Source of the DNA: Xanthostigma xanthostigma
Taxonomy: Eukaryota; Arthropoda; Insecta; Raphidioptera; Raphidiidae
NCBI GenBank assembly: GCA_963575645.1
Contig: OY754472.1
Coordinates: 1,550,001-1,614,000 of the forward strand
Direction of reading: 5' to 3'
Length of the DNA: 64,000 nt
This document shows positions 33,801-48,800 of this stretch, one piece after another (positions within the stretch are counted from its first letter, which is position 1; every line of letters starts with the position of its first letter). The notes below the pieces were generated by a model, which saw only the letters and a list, made by a program, of their open reading frames with translations, searched no databases and was not told the origin of the DNA. The translations under genes and the position numbers were made by a program.

Positions 33801-36800
33801 CTTTAATGTTTTTACAACCATACACTTCACAAAAGTTTAATAATTAATAACACATAAATAAATTCACAAGAGCAAACTGTAGATATAACACTCCACGTTT
33901 ATAGGTTAGTGTGCTGTATTTGAAATATTATGCAAGTTTCATTTAGTTTAAAAGTATTACGTAATTATATTATTAATATAAATTCTTTTTATTGCAAATA
34001 AATTAACAAGCGAATGCTTTTGAAATTTCAAACAGAACTGATTTTATTTTAGAAAAAGAATTTACAATCTTAATATAATTACGTAATACTTTTAAACTAA
34101 ATGATCCTTGCATAATATTTTATATTTCAAACACAGCACAGTTAGGTATTGTAATCTATGTGGCGGCCGTTATTATATCAGGCGAATAAATATTTATACC
34201 CTGGAAGTAAGACAGAATAGATTTATATACATGCAGTAAACATATTTATGCTTAGTGAATTGAATTATCGCTATTTATTCGGAGGAATAAATAAATAACT
34301 ACGTTCGGTGAATATGGCTCTATTGCTTGTACAATAAAGCCGTTTTTTCGATTATGTTTTTAGTACAATTTGCACTCGGACGAAGCCGGGCCGGCCAGCC
34401 CCCCTCACTTTGAACTCGCGTAAGTAATAGACGTGATCTATACGAAACACGGTGAAAGCTTCCGCGCAAAAATAAAACGAGCTTTTTATTGAAGCGGTCG
34501 ATCTAAAGTCGCGTATCTATTCCTGTCGCTCTCTCAGTCCATCCCTTGGGATAAGCTAGAAAGACATTATTACACACGTTCAGTCCAATCCATTCATTCA
34601 TACAACTCTCATCCCTCCAATTAAACGGGAATAGCTTAATTAGAGTGCGTCTTGTTACAAAATTAAAGGGAACAAAACAATTCGCGTAGTTATGGAACAT
34701 TTGAGTTGCATGTCTTTAACGGTAAATGGATTATTAATGTTGCATAACTGTGTTATGTAACTTATTTGGATTCTGAACGTTTTTAAAACAAGTGAAGTGT
34801 TGTTTTCTTCTTCAACAATGTCTACGAACCGTACATGTTGCGCGAGGTGTTGCCCCTGTTGTTGCACCTTCCAGGAGCCGATAAAAGTTCCGCTCGATCT
34901 TACCAATCAGTCGGATATTATCAAAGTAAGAAGTAGATTTTGTTAATTGTCAAGAAATAAGTCGTTAGTGCCTTAATTAATGAATTACATCAAATTAAAA
35001 AGACGTCGCAATACGTCCACAGGCCTAGGTAGGATTCGAATCCACTACGGTCTGGTCTACCAAGCTGTCCCCTTGCAACAAAGTATATCTATATTTCTTA
35101 TACAGTGGTAACACTGAATAATTCTTGTATCCATGCATTTTTCTTCAAATGCCAACATAAGTATGCTTTTTTTAATACATTTTTGAAATCTCCATTTTTT
35201 TCTCTATAAATTCATATAAAGTTTTCATATATGAGAAAATATTCGATAAATACGTTATCAATTTATTAATTAAATAAGCAGTAATATTAATTATTATTTA
35301 ATATTTACGCATGTAGGGAGTGCTATAAAAAATAATTACCTATTACTGTGTGTTTAATTAATAAATTTCTAACGTTTTTCTCGAACATTTTCTTATGTAA
35401 CCTTATGAAAATGATATGAATTTGTAGAGAAAAAAAGACCTGTAATATTACACATTAGTAATGTAATTTATGGGACAAATGTAATATTACACATAGTACT
35501 GTAATTTATGTGGCAAAGCATTATATTGTGCTTATGTAGTGTCCCAATTTTACAAAAATATTAATAAAAAAAAGCTGTGGTCGTTTAAAAAAAAATGTGA
35601 ATAACTGTAATTTATGTCAACAAAACCGGCGTTATTTTACAATAGTAAAAGCTGCTATCGGCGACACTCCTTTAAACAAGTGAAGAAGAATGTTATTGTT
35701 TCAGTAACTACTTATTAGATCTAATTGTTATTGTGCAATTAAACCTTTTTTCGTGGAAGGAATTCCGACTATAGTCTTGCATCAATTACTAATTTTAAAT
35801 GACCTGCATTGCAGAAACAAGTCGCATGACATTATCTTCTCTCACTATGCAAATGTGACTAGAAAATTTGTGCCAAGACACATTTGTTGATGCAGACGGT
35901 TGAGGATAGTTTGTCTATTAAGGCAATCGTCCACAAAAGGTTTATTTTCAGAAAAATTGACAAATTTTTAAACGTTTTTATTTAGCTTGACTCTGTATAT
36001 TTATTTCTTTATATCTTTACTTATATCCAAATCTTTGATTAACGTCTGAATAGAACTCTTCAAATAAATAAAATTGTAGACCAATTTTTCATAGTTTTCG
36101 ATAATTAACTTCTGCGTTCTATTATAAAATCAGTAGATTTTACTATTTTTTTTTTTATTTTTAGATATTTCTCAAGAAGATCTAAACCCAGATCGAAACA
36201 TCATATTTTGTATTATTGATTTATAATTTTATTTTTGTCAATATATAGTCTGAAAAAAATTGGTCGACGATTTTATTTATTTGAATCTTTAAATATATCT
36301 TTATTTCATTGTTTCAAATCTTGGGACATCTTTTTCATTTACTTCCCGTTATCCGATTGAGTTGAAATTTTTGCACACATATGAAGTTCCGATGACAATA
36401 CAATATTATAATAACTAACTGACCTTTCCGGATTTCGTCCGGGTGCAAAATGCATTTTTTATAAAGCATGCGACAGTTTTTCTTAACTACTTCCCGTTAT
36501 CCGATTAAGTTGAAATTTTGCATACATATGAAGTTCCGATGACAGTACAATATTATAATAACTAACTGACCTTTCCGGCTTTCGTCCGGTTGCAAATCGC
36601 ATTTTTAATAAAGCATGAGACAGCTTTTTTTAACTACTTCCCGTTATCCGATTGAGATGAAATTTTGCACACGTATGTAGTTCCGATGACAATACAATAT
36701 TATAATAACTAAGAGGGCTCCTATCGATCGCGGGGCCCTGGGCACGTGTACAGTGTGCCCAGTGGGAATGAGGGGCCTGGCTATTTATGACCTTAAAAAA

Positions 36801-39800
36801 ATTAAACGAGCTTTGATTATATTATTATGTGAAATGATTTATTATATTTTGACACTAAAGAAATTAGCTATTGCTTGTCGAACATCAAATTACGAATTAT
36901 GTTACAACCATGCTTTTAAATATAGACTACTGTATGTATGCAACATGTTAATTTCTTAAGTCGTATGTTGCGAGTAATAAAAATTATTGATGCCTGAACT
37001 CTAAAGAAACGATATACAGCTTTTGACATTCAAATAATATTTGAACTTAAAATAAATGTTTGTTTTTGATGTGAAACATGTAATGGCGTGTTTGGTCGGG
37101 AATAAAACCGTGCAAAATTAAACCTGCATTAATTAATGTGCAGATTTACTATTGTTACTAGAGCTGTAAAAGTAACGAGAAATTGTGTACCCGTATGTAT
37201 TCGTTACTTAAAGAACCAGTACCCGTTACTTTCGTATCGTTACGTTACTCGTTACTTTTCATACGACATACAATCGTGTACTAACAGCATCAAGCCTGTA
37301 CCATCGCATCGAGGCGCGTCGCATACGTGATACGATATGACTTCGTTCGTATAACGTATAACCGCATCAAACGAGTCGAACTGACATGGATACGACAAAT
37401 GCGAGTAACGAAACGAATTTGTAAGTAACGATTCGTTACTTCGAGTCAGACGATGTACCCGTTACTCAGTAACGAATACATACGGTTTGTTACAGCTCTA
37501 ATTGTTACAGATATTTTGGTACAAAGTTATTGAATGTATCCTTTAAAAAGTGGTTTTACGTAATTTATAAAAGCTTTATGCATCATTGAAATGTATTTTG
37601 ATCAATAAGCACACAAAACAATTGCTTAACGTGTCATTCAAACGAAACAAAGTAGCTTTTATTTTCCTGAATGCATTACTTGCAACTAGTTAACGGCAGA
37701 TAAAATAACTGTTGTTGCCAAAACACTTGTTAATATTGTAAGTCGATTTTAATTAACGCAGGGATAAAGTGTTTATTAAGACCAGCGTTGCCAGACGTCC
37801 CGATTTTGGCGGGACGTCCCGATTTTTAAATCAAAATTAAATGTCCCGCGCGGGACAGGCTCTGTCCCGCTTTTCGGGGATAACTCACAGAAATATCATG
37901 AAGTTATTCTTATAAATAATTATTCTCTTATTGTAAGTTGCAATTTGTAACACTCACTCCACAGACTATTGTTTGAAACGCCATATTTTTCTAATGAATA
38001 AAACTTTTTTGATTTTGATTTCTGTTATTTTTTTTTTTGTATTCTGAAGACAAATAAGACTCAACTATTTAACGATAGGGTAAATCTGATTTAAAATATT
38101 ATATTCTTATTAAAATACATTTTCTATGGCTATTTTTGCTATCTATTGTCACGTAAACGTAATTTTAATTCAAATAAAAATATAAATAGGTATTTGAAAA
38201 ATTATATACGTTTTTTTACTATGTCCCGCTTTCGACGAAATAATCCCGCTGTTTTCACTCAAAGAGTTCCAAAATCCCGACTTGGCAAAAAAAAAAAAAC
38301 TGGCAACGCTGATTAAGACACATATTTTGACAAAAACGCGTCACCACGATGTTACTTCCAAAAATGTTTACCAACTTAAATCTTCAGTCAATGAATTGCT
38401 GACAAGAGTGTCCAATACGATATGGACGTTAAAAAAAATTATGTTCAAAACTGGTTAGTGACGCTAATGTTGACATAACGTAACGACACCCCCACACAAT
38501 TTGGGACACACGTCCAGAAATCACATTTTATATACTGCCCTAGCACTGGTCTAGTAAAGTTGGGTATGAAGCCTGGCATCATGCCTTTTTTTAAGTAAGT
38601 AGGTATTATGAAACAAAGTCCCCCGCCGCGTCTGTCTGTCTGTCTGAACGCGATAAACTCAAAAACTACCGAACGGATTTTCATACGGTTTTCACCAATG
38701 GACGGAGTGATTCGAGAGAAAGGTTTATGTGTATAATTCATTAATGTTTTGTGTAAATTGGTTGTAATATGGCGATGATTGTTGAAGATGTCGGAAATCA
38801 AGCCGACTGCGATCTTTCATCGATAACGCTGCCTAATCCCTTTGAGATATAACAAAACAATGCAGGGTGGAATTGTTCCTCTTTTATAGGTCTAGAGAAA
38901 AGTCCGGGAAGGCATATGTCTATCTTTTAAGGATAGCTTTCTATACCCATTTTAATGTGAATATTAGTCGACGAAAAAACGGTGGCAATCTACAAATTTT
39001 CCGCTAGTAAATAAACAAATTGACGGAAAGCCGGAAAATTATGTATTAACAGAAGGGTTAAAGAACTAGGAAGGTTAAACACAATTTTTAATATTGTTAG
39101 CTACTGAACTACAAAATATATTAACAAAAAACTAAATAAATATATTGCATGTTATTTTATGTATATTAAATGGCTGTAAATTGCTTCAGGAATTTTATTT
39201 GTTTTTATTTCTTTTCAATCATTATAGTAATCACTTTTTTGCGTGATTAGATTTGAAATCCAATATTCGATAAATATTGAACAATTGATTAAACGAAACG
39301 ATAAAAATGAATTTTAACGACGTTTTCAACAATTGGAAACGGTTTTTTTTGTAAAGCTTTTAATAAAGATTTACATTTATTTTCCTATTGAATTGGCAAT
39401 ACGTGTTTATATATTTTTTTTTTAAATCGCTGTCAGCTAAAATTTTTGTAGAAGGATAGGTATGTTTGCTTATAGATATAAAAGGATATTTATTTCAGAT
39501 TTCATTCTTGTAAAAAAAATTTAAATATTAGAAAACAGATTAGAAAAGCTTTTAACAAATTCTACATGCGTTGCGGTGTCGGTGTAATAAAATAAATTAC
39601 AATAAAATTGAAACACATTTTTCTGTGTCGCTTTTCGTAAAAACACAGAGCATGTGTCTATTTTTATTTTTAGTAATATCACATTAGATAACCCATGATT
39701 TTAGCTTTGAATGTAAGCTTGTTCGTCCATTAATAGTCGAATGAACGTAACCGTTGTGACGTCATACTGGTCAAACATTATATGAACATGTAGTATAATA

Positions 39801-42800
39801 AAGAGAATAAAATTTCTGATATCGCGGGAGATGACGCGGGTAATGGCTAGTATTCAATATAATATAATTTGCTATTCGTTGCCATGGTTACCTACATAAT
39901 ATGTTCCACATCATGTAAAGCATGCTTAGCTAGTTTATTTCTGACAGATCTACAAAAGAAAAGAACATCTGATTTTTTATTTTCTAAATATTTCCGAAAC
40001 TATCAAGATTAGAAAAACATTTTGACGTGATAACGTCTTATAAATTGATGAATCACCAATCTTATAAATTGATAAAACGCCGGCTGCATGCACGAAAAAG
40101 TGTAACGGTCGTAACGTTCCTAACGTTCGTAACGCGTAACGCGTAACGTTCCGCCTAACCCTGTGCGTGCTTTTTGCTAATTTCTCGCTCAATTTAAATC
40201 AGATCGGTTTGAAACCAGTCTTAAACGAAAGAGGAGAACATTTTACATAGATTTCGTATAACAGAATTTGCCTAAACAGTTTTTTTATACAAATTTATAT
40301 AGAAAAATAGCTGTATAAATGCAATGTTGTCTAATGCATGGCGCGACGCGGTCGGTAGTCTTTGTTTGCCGTACATGGAAATTAGAAGATAACGTATGTC
40401 TTGTCTTAACATGAAAACGGCTGCATTTCTAATGTTTAATTCAATTTTTTGACATTAGTATTTTGTGAAATGCAACGCCTTCTAAGTTAAGTATTGGAAT
40501 AACTAATTATTATTAGAACATAATACTTTGACAGTTGCAAACGTCACTTTTGACATTTCTTATCATTCCGACACCAAGGATAAGCGGATTGAAACCAAAT
40601 TTTGGGAGGTTTAGGTTATGTATTACGGAATACGTTATCACGTAAAACTATCGTCCGTAAACCGACTTTACAGACAACCAATTTTTTTTAACAGAACTTT
40701 TTTGAAAAAATAAATAGAATAATAGGGCATTATGAAAAGTATACCATTATTATATAAAAAAACACTGTTATAGTATATATATCTTCTGCGACGTCGTCGA
40801 TTTTCCCCAAAAACAATAGGGTTCTTCATATTTGCATACCAAACATCCTCCCAAAATTTGGTTTCAATCCGCTCATCCGTTTGACCTGTATCGTGATCAC
40901 AGACAAACAGACTAACAGATTAACAAACTAACAGACTAACAGACGCACAGAGTTTGTCCAAAAATATGTTTTTTGGATTCGAGGGACCTCAAAACGAAAA
41001 GATGTAAAATTTTGAAACGTGATTTTTGACCTAAACTAGTACCGTTCCCCACTTGTGGGTTGGAATTGTAAAAAAGCCACGTTGTAGCATATATCTATAA
41101 TGCGCATGCCATTTGTTTAGATCTCACAAAATTGTTTGACTTCAGAAATGCAACCGACTAGCTATTTTGACTTTTTTGATGTTTCTGCGAATGTCAACAA
41201 CTCGATTTACTCAATGAACTGCACCAATATTAATAGCGTTAGTATATTTATGACTATTAAAATTTATAAATATAGAATAGATGATTATATTTGTAGTTTC
41301 AAGAGTTTAAAAATAAAAACCGTCAAAATTATATATAGACATTTATGGATCGTAAACTGAAATATTCAACACCATCATTAAAATTTTAATAAACTGGTAC
41401 AAAATTTCATAACTGCTATGTACCTACGCCTTTTGTTCAAATATTAACCTTCAGTTATTTTTATAATAAAATGTGACAACGCAGCATCAACTCTTTGACC
41501 CTGATGCGAAATTCACCGATCGCTTTATGTTTTTGTCGGCGAAATTATAAAAGTCTTGTATATATCTCATTTTGATTCCTTACACCTGCTCAACAATATT
41601 TTTATTTTGTTTTCGACTAAAAGTTTTTTTAGATTTTTTTAAAATAGGATATAGAGAATTTTCAATTTATATAGTTATTTAAATGCTGTATAGATCCGTT
41701 CATTCATTTCTACTGGATATCAATCAAAGATATTTTATGTTACTTAAATACTTGTTTGTTATTTTGTTGCTTTGTTGTCGGCATTATGCGTGCCGAAGAT
41801 TCTAAGAAATTCATTCTTTTGTTGGTTGGGATTATCTATATTCTATACTAACATATAAAGCTGAAGAGTTTGTTTGTTTGGTTGAACGCGCTAATTTCAA
41901 GAACTACTGGTTCGAATTGAAAAAAATTGTTTATGTTGGATAGCCGATTTATCGAGGAAGGATATAGGCTATATAATATTATCACGCTACGACCAATAGG
42001 AGCGGAGCATCAATGAATGTATCTCAAAATTTGTCCGTCCGACAAAAACTTTTGAACGTTAACCTTAGGAAAATTATTTTTATTATATTATAGGTACTGT
42101 AATAGTTTTCAAATGAGCTATTATTTAGATTTATTTAATTTTAATTAGTCGTAATAAAACTAAAATATCTACATTTAAATGATAGCCATAAAAGAAAGCA
42201 ATGTAGAAAATTAAAAAAAAAATATTAAAAACATACGCGTCCAAGGTGGGGCTCGAACCCACGACCCTGAGATTAAGAGTCGCGCGCTCTACCGACTGAG
42301 CTAACCGAGTTTCTGTACGTGCGGTGCTAATATTGGGATATTTAGTTAGGGCATTTCACCTGAATATAAGTATATGGTGAAAAATTTTGACTGACATTCT
42401 GCAACATTTTTCATTGATTTTACGCTCCTATTAGTCGTAGCGTGATATTATATAGCCTATAGCCTTCCTCGATAAATGGGCTATCCAACAAAAAAAAAAT
42501 TTCAATTCGAACCAGTAGTTCCTGAGATTAGCGAGTTCAACCAAACAAACAAACTCTTCTGCTTTATAATCTATTAGTATAGATGATATACTTTTTATAA
42601 CGGTTTATTTTGCGTAGCGATAAAATTTGAGAAACACTGACCTAAAACGCCACCTCCTAACCACAACTGCAAAATGATGTGCTCCTGTCAAACAACACGG
42701 TTGTCGTTAATGAACCTCATAATTAATTACTATGTTTAAAATCGACTCCAGGCTATTTTTAACAGCTGGGACGTTTTGCGTTCCTGTTAGTTTCAAATTA

Positions 42801-45800
42801 AAAAAATATTATACAGAACAGTGGCGCTAGCTTGTCGCATAGAATTTTTATTGGAAATAATATAGGTGTCCCAAAATAATTGTTTTATGATTTTCGATCT
42901 AGGTAGTTCTAACATTAGACAATTTGAAATTGAGCTCAAAAAGTACTTCACTACAAATTGTTTTTATAGTATAAATATAGTATGAATATTTAAATTCTTA
43001 GCTTTTAATTTGATTTTTATTTGACTATTCACATCTATATAAAGACTTGCTTATTGAAAAGGTGTTTTATAATACAAACGAACTATTTTTATAACTATTT
43101 TAATGTAACTATGTAAGATTTAATGTACCTATGTTTGACGTTTTAATCACCTCTCTGAGGTTTTATTTAAATAAATGCATTATTATTATTATTACTTAGT
43201 ATAGCTAGGTGAAATGTTATTATTATTATTATTATTAGTTAGTTTTGAAATCATTACAGCTATTCGGAACCCAAAGGAATGGTGAGACCTCTGGTGAGAA
43301 ATGCGCCGAACTGTTCTAAGGAGGGTTTTTGATGTACATCACTGAGAAGATGTAAAATTTTAACAAATTTTAAATTTTTGACCTGTATTTGAGTTATTGA
43401 TGAGCTTTTGCCTTCAGGTTCACGGTTTAAACTTTAACCGAAATATGAAAAGTATGATTGCAGTTTTTAAATTTATATTATTGTTTCAGGGACCTGAAAT
43501 GATCAGAGTTTCGAAGTTCTATAAAGATTCGAAAGAAGGAAAATTCGTCAGCTATCTCAGGGACGATATCAGAACTTTATACGACACATTTAGACTAGGT
43601 GCTAAAGAATCAAGTAAGTATGTCACGCAGTATTATCAGCTTTAAAAAACGCGGATGCATTCCCATTATTTGGCATAGCTACTCCTTTCTCGACGTAGAC
43701 CATCCATAATAAATTCCAAAAAAATTGATGACATTCACGTGATCAACGTCCTGATGAACTGAAGGAGATTTATTTGGTTGAGGAACAATTAAAAATAAGC
43801 TTTACCAGTGTATCGCTTGTGGCCACAAGCGATACACTGGTAAAGCTTATTTTTAATTGTTCCTCAACCAAATAAATCTCCTTCAATACATATTTTGGAA
43901 CAAAACTTCTACCAGTCCTGATGAACCTTGAAAATGACCCCATGTTGACTCTCTTAGACTATTTACCTCTTTTCACCCTTTGGAAGGGGTTGTTTTTGAA
44001 AAAGCATGAAACACGTGTTTATTTATTTGTTGACAGGAGTAATCCTGCGCATTTTAGAATTGATAAATCTATCTCCATACAAATTTTGAACCCTCGTTAC
44101 ACCCTTTTACGGGTTGAATTTCCAAAAATCTGTTCTTAGCGGATTCCTACGTTATAATTAGGCTTTTGAAAAAAAAATAATTATCGATTTTTTTATTGTA
44201 TTTTAAAACTTTATTATAAATAATATTGATAATCGATGCGAAAACTTTCAAAAAACTTTTTTAAAATTAATTAAAAGCAATTTAAAATTCATAAAATATT
44301 AAAAAAAATCACGTGACTGCAAACGCACTAAAATTGTTTTTGACAGTTGTGACGTCATAATGGTAAAATGTATATACGTAGTATACTATCAATGGCTTCT
44401 ACATGTATTATTATAATAATATAAATTACCATTATGACGTCACATTATGTTCGGGAAATGTCGGCGCGTTCTCGGAACTGGGTACAAAAATTTATTTTTA
44501 ATTTGATATAACTTTTGAATTATAACGAAAATAAAAAAAAAGAAAAATAGTTTTCTTATAAAACTTATATACGATCTTTCCATTTATGACAAAAAAAAAT
44601 TTCATTCAAAAGCCCAATTACTATCTGTGTGCCAAATTTTAGCCCAATCCGTCCAGTAGTTTGAGCTGTGCGTTGAGAGATCAGTCAGTCACGGTTTCCT
44701 TTTATATATTTTGATAATATAAAATTGTATGTTTATTGAGATTGAATTTGTATTATTATTTTATTTTATTACTAGCTGCACCCGCGGCCACTCGTTGCTG
44801 TGGCTCGGGTTTGCGCGTGGTAGTTACGTTCAACATAAGGCGCTCCCATTGCCGTAAAATGTTTAGTATAGCGTGTGTTGCTTTGTCGTCCAACAGGTGG
44901 CAATGTATTCAATAGATGTCGCTCTCATTGCCGTAAAATGTTCAGTATAGCGTGTGTTACTTTAACGTCTAACAGACGACGATGTATTCAACGAATGTCG
45001 CTCTCATTGCCGTAAAATGTTCAGTATAGCGTGTGTTACTTTAACGTCTAACAGACAGCGATGTATTAAACGGATGCCGCTCTCATTGCCGTAAAATGTT
45101 TAGTATAACGTGTGTTGCTTTAATGTCCAACAGATAGCGCTGTTTTTCAAAAAATCTATTTGATTTCTTTTGGATCTTTTGAATATAGTATTATTTTTTA
45201 AACGGAACAAAAATGTTTTTATTGAATTATTTTACTAAAACAAGTTGTGTTTCAAATCTTTGATTAACGTCTGATTAGAACTCTTCAATAAATAAAATTA
45301 TTTTATTTATTGAAAAGTTGTGTTTCAATTTAAGAATGTAATGAAATCGTTCGGTAAACTGTTTTCCTTTTCTAGATAATGGGCCATGTCTCGGTTGGAG
45401 AGAGGGTCCCAACAAACCATATCAATGGTTAAATTTCAACGAAGCCCTGCTGAGAGCAAAGAATTTCGGCTCCGGTTTGGTAGCGCAAGGACTCCAGCCA
45501 AGCCCCAATACTTTCATCGGCATTTACTCCCAAAATTGTCCAGACTGGATCGTCACAGAGCAAGCTGCCTATTGCTACAGTATGTGTATTGTGCCGCTGT
45601 ATGATACATTGGGACCAGACGCATGCGCGTATATTATTAAACAAGGTCAGTTATTCTAAACCCCACTTCACACGAGGCTGGTTTTGCCACTGAAATCACT
45701 GCTGGCCGTGACGTCACTGCGAGCTCACGGGATTTCAAAATTAAGACCGGGGCAATTTTTCGTGCATGTTTTTCTGTTGCTTTTTAGCACGAACCAAGTC

Positions 45801-48800
45801 ATACAGAATAGAATATTGCACATACCGCTAAACTAGCGGTATGTGCTTTATTATCGCTTTGTGCATCAGAGGTGACTTTCGTTTATATAAGAAGTTATAT
45901 CTAAGTTAATTTCACACGAAATCCATTCAAATTGAAGCTTTTTGAAAAGAGGAGATTCTGATCTATAAAACAGAACCATTTTGAAATCAATTCGAGTTCA
46001 TAAATACTATTAAAATTGTAATTGAAAATCACAAACAGCAGTTGTCGGTTGGTCTGTACGTATGTACGTACGTACGTATGTACGTACGTCACGACTCTAC
46101 AGATCGCAATTTTGGTCGGATTGCCTTGGGTTATATTTTATTCACTTTGTTTACTATAAGACCAGAACCCTATTTAAATTCACTAAAATGTGTTCAGTAG
46201 TTTAATTTTTATAAACAGTTTTATTTTATTATTTTTGACAGCTAATAGTTTGAAAAAACAATATAATAATTACTATGTCTTTTATTCCTTATATGGCATA
46301 GAATAAGTCACAATTAAAATATTTGTAAACAATTTAAACACAGTACTTTAAGTGTTCTGTTCAGAGACAATAAACGTTCACTTTTGTTAACATTCGAACT
46401 GTCATGGCGCGCGCACCAAAGCTATCTACAAATTATTTACCGACGCAAAACTACATAAAAGAACACATGACGTGGTTATGTTAGATGTCGCCATTAACAA
46501 ACGCTAAGTTCGCAACTTTGAGTTACAAGTAGAGCCACTTAAATGACACACACACACACACAGCAAGCGCTAACACACATTTTCGCGCTGTCATCTAACT
46601 GAATTAAACGTAACAGCGTCCAGCGTCACGGCATTTGCACGTTTTTATTCCCCTCCAAACACGCCAGTAGATGTTTAGCAACAATAATATTTTAAGTGGT
46701 CTGCGAACTGACTTTGTTATTTTTATCTGTATGGTGTATTTGATTTCAGCTGAAATAAGTGTAGTTATTTGTGAAGATGATGCCAAATGCAATCTTATAC
46801 TAGATAAATCGCCCAAGTGCCTTAAAAAATTGATAGTTATAAAGGATACGAGACCGGCCACCAATCAGAGAGCAAGAAATCGCGGGGTCGAGATTCTTAA
46901 ATTTAACGATGTTGAAAATTTAGGAGCACAAAGAGATCATCCTGAAGTTGTAAGTATAAGATAAATACTTTATTTTTAAACGCTTTATATTAGTTTGGGT
47001 TGTAACTAACTATGTATGTATGTAACTAACTATGTATGTATGTCCGTAACGGAATCTTTGAGCATAATTTTCACCAATTTCCCGAAGTCTGATTAATTTG
47101 AAACTTTGCATACGTATCAAGGACCGATGACAATGCAATAATTTGATAACAGTTTCCCATTATCCTTATTAGGACCCCCAGGATTAATAAATTCTTTTAT
47201 AGATCCTCTGTAGTAAACGCTTTATTTTCACCAATTTCCCGAAGTCTGATTAATTTGAAACTTTGCATACGTATCAAGGACCGATGACAATGCAATAATT
47301 TGATAACAGTTTCCCATTATCCTTATTATTAAACGCTTTATATTAGTTTGGGTTGTAACTATGTATGTATGTCCGTAACGGAATCTTTGAGCATAATTTT
47401 CACCAATTTCCCGAAGTCTGATTAATTTGAAACTTTGCATACGTATCAAGGACCGATGACAATGCAATAATTTGATAACAGTTTCCCATTATCCTTATTA
47501 GGACCCCCAGGATTAATAAATTCTTTTATAGATCCTCAAACTAAAAAGTGAAAAATAAAATATAGTTTAAAAAAAACTAAAAAACACGCTTTATATCGGA
47601 CTAAAAAGTAAAAAATAATTGTTTTAAAATAAGCTTAAAAAGCGTTGGGCGCTCGATGTACGAAAATGTGGAACAAAGCGCCCCACGCTTTTTAAGCTTA
47701 TTTTAAAACAATTATTTTTTACTTTTTAGTCCGATATAAAGCGTGTTTTTTAGTTTTTTTTAAACTATATTTTTTATATAACTATCTGGTCGCTTTTATT
47801 TTAACGCAATAATATACAGATTGTATCAAATCAAAACGGTCCATAGAACATTCTGTGTGTAAGACAGAGACGATATTATATAAAGCACTAAAGCAGTAAG
47901 TAAGAATGAGATAAATGATCGCTAATAGTTACTGTGGTTACATAAATAAATAATTACGTACACTGTAAATCTTTTTATCAATTAAAACAACTAAACTGTA
48001 ATATTAATGTTTTCAAAGACAGCTACAAATAAATTTATTATGTCGGCGGTTGAATTACCACCGTAAAACCATTTAATTATTTGGATTTTTTCCCGAACAG
48101 TATAAATAGCCATTTTATCAATAATTTCTATAGTAAATACTGACATTTGATAAAATTGTGATTTTTACTGTAGAAAACAAAGACGATACTATCAGATTGT
48201 ATAACCACAGTAACTATTAGCGATTATTTATCTCATTCTTACTTACTGCTTTAGTGCTTTATATAATATCGTCTCTGTCTTACACACAGAATGTTCTATG
48301 GATCGTTTTGATTTGATACAATCTGTATATAGTCTATGCCCATTCTGAAGGTCCATTCTAAATATTGGTGAAAAAAAATTGAAATCGGATGAGTAGTTTC
48401 GGAGATCACCTCCTACATACAAACTAACAAACTTTACCTCTTTATAATATTACTATAGATGAAATTTTGAGATTGGTGTTTATGTAAAAAATTATTAATT
48501 TGTCGCATACCTCAAAATATCATTATTTTCCTCCTTTTAGATACTGTTTGAAGGAAGTTATTTTTTTTTCAAAAATTTTTTTTTTATAATTTTCAGCCTC
48601 CAAAGTATACAGACCTGTGTACAATCTGCTATACTAGCGGCACAACGGGGAATCCCAAAGGCGTGATGTTAACACACGAGAACGTACTAGCCGGTGTTTG
48701 TGCCGTAGTACTTCAATTGGGGGAGCACCGCCCCACAAGCGATGACATCATGATTTCTTTTCTACCACTTGCGCACATGTTGGAGAGGTGTTGTGAGGTT

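Noticed and set aside
43921-44139. 72-residue open frame
   Set aside because: It matches Helitron-type repeat sequence seen in inverse at 49,540-49,690 and has no splice context.
44841-45150. CRISPR-like array
   Set aside because: The 79-bp units are repeated along their whole length with no unique spacers, and the context is an animal Helitron.
45386-45659. Separate short genes overlapping ACSL exon 3
   Set aside because: The overlapping frames on both strands are shadows; the spliced frame continues the ACSL protein on both sides.
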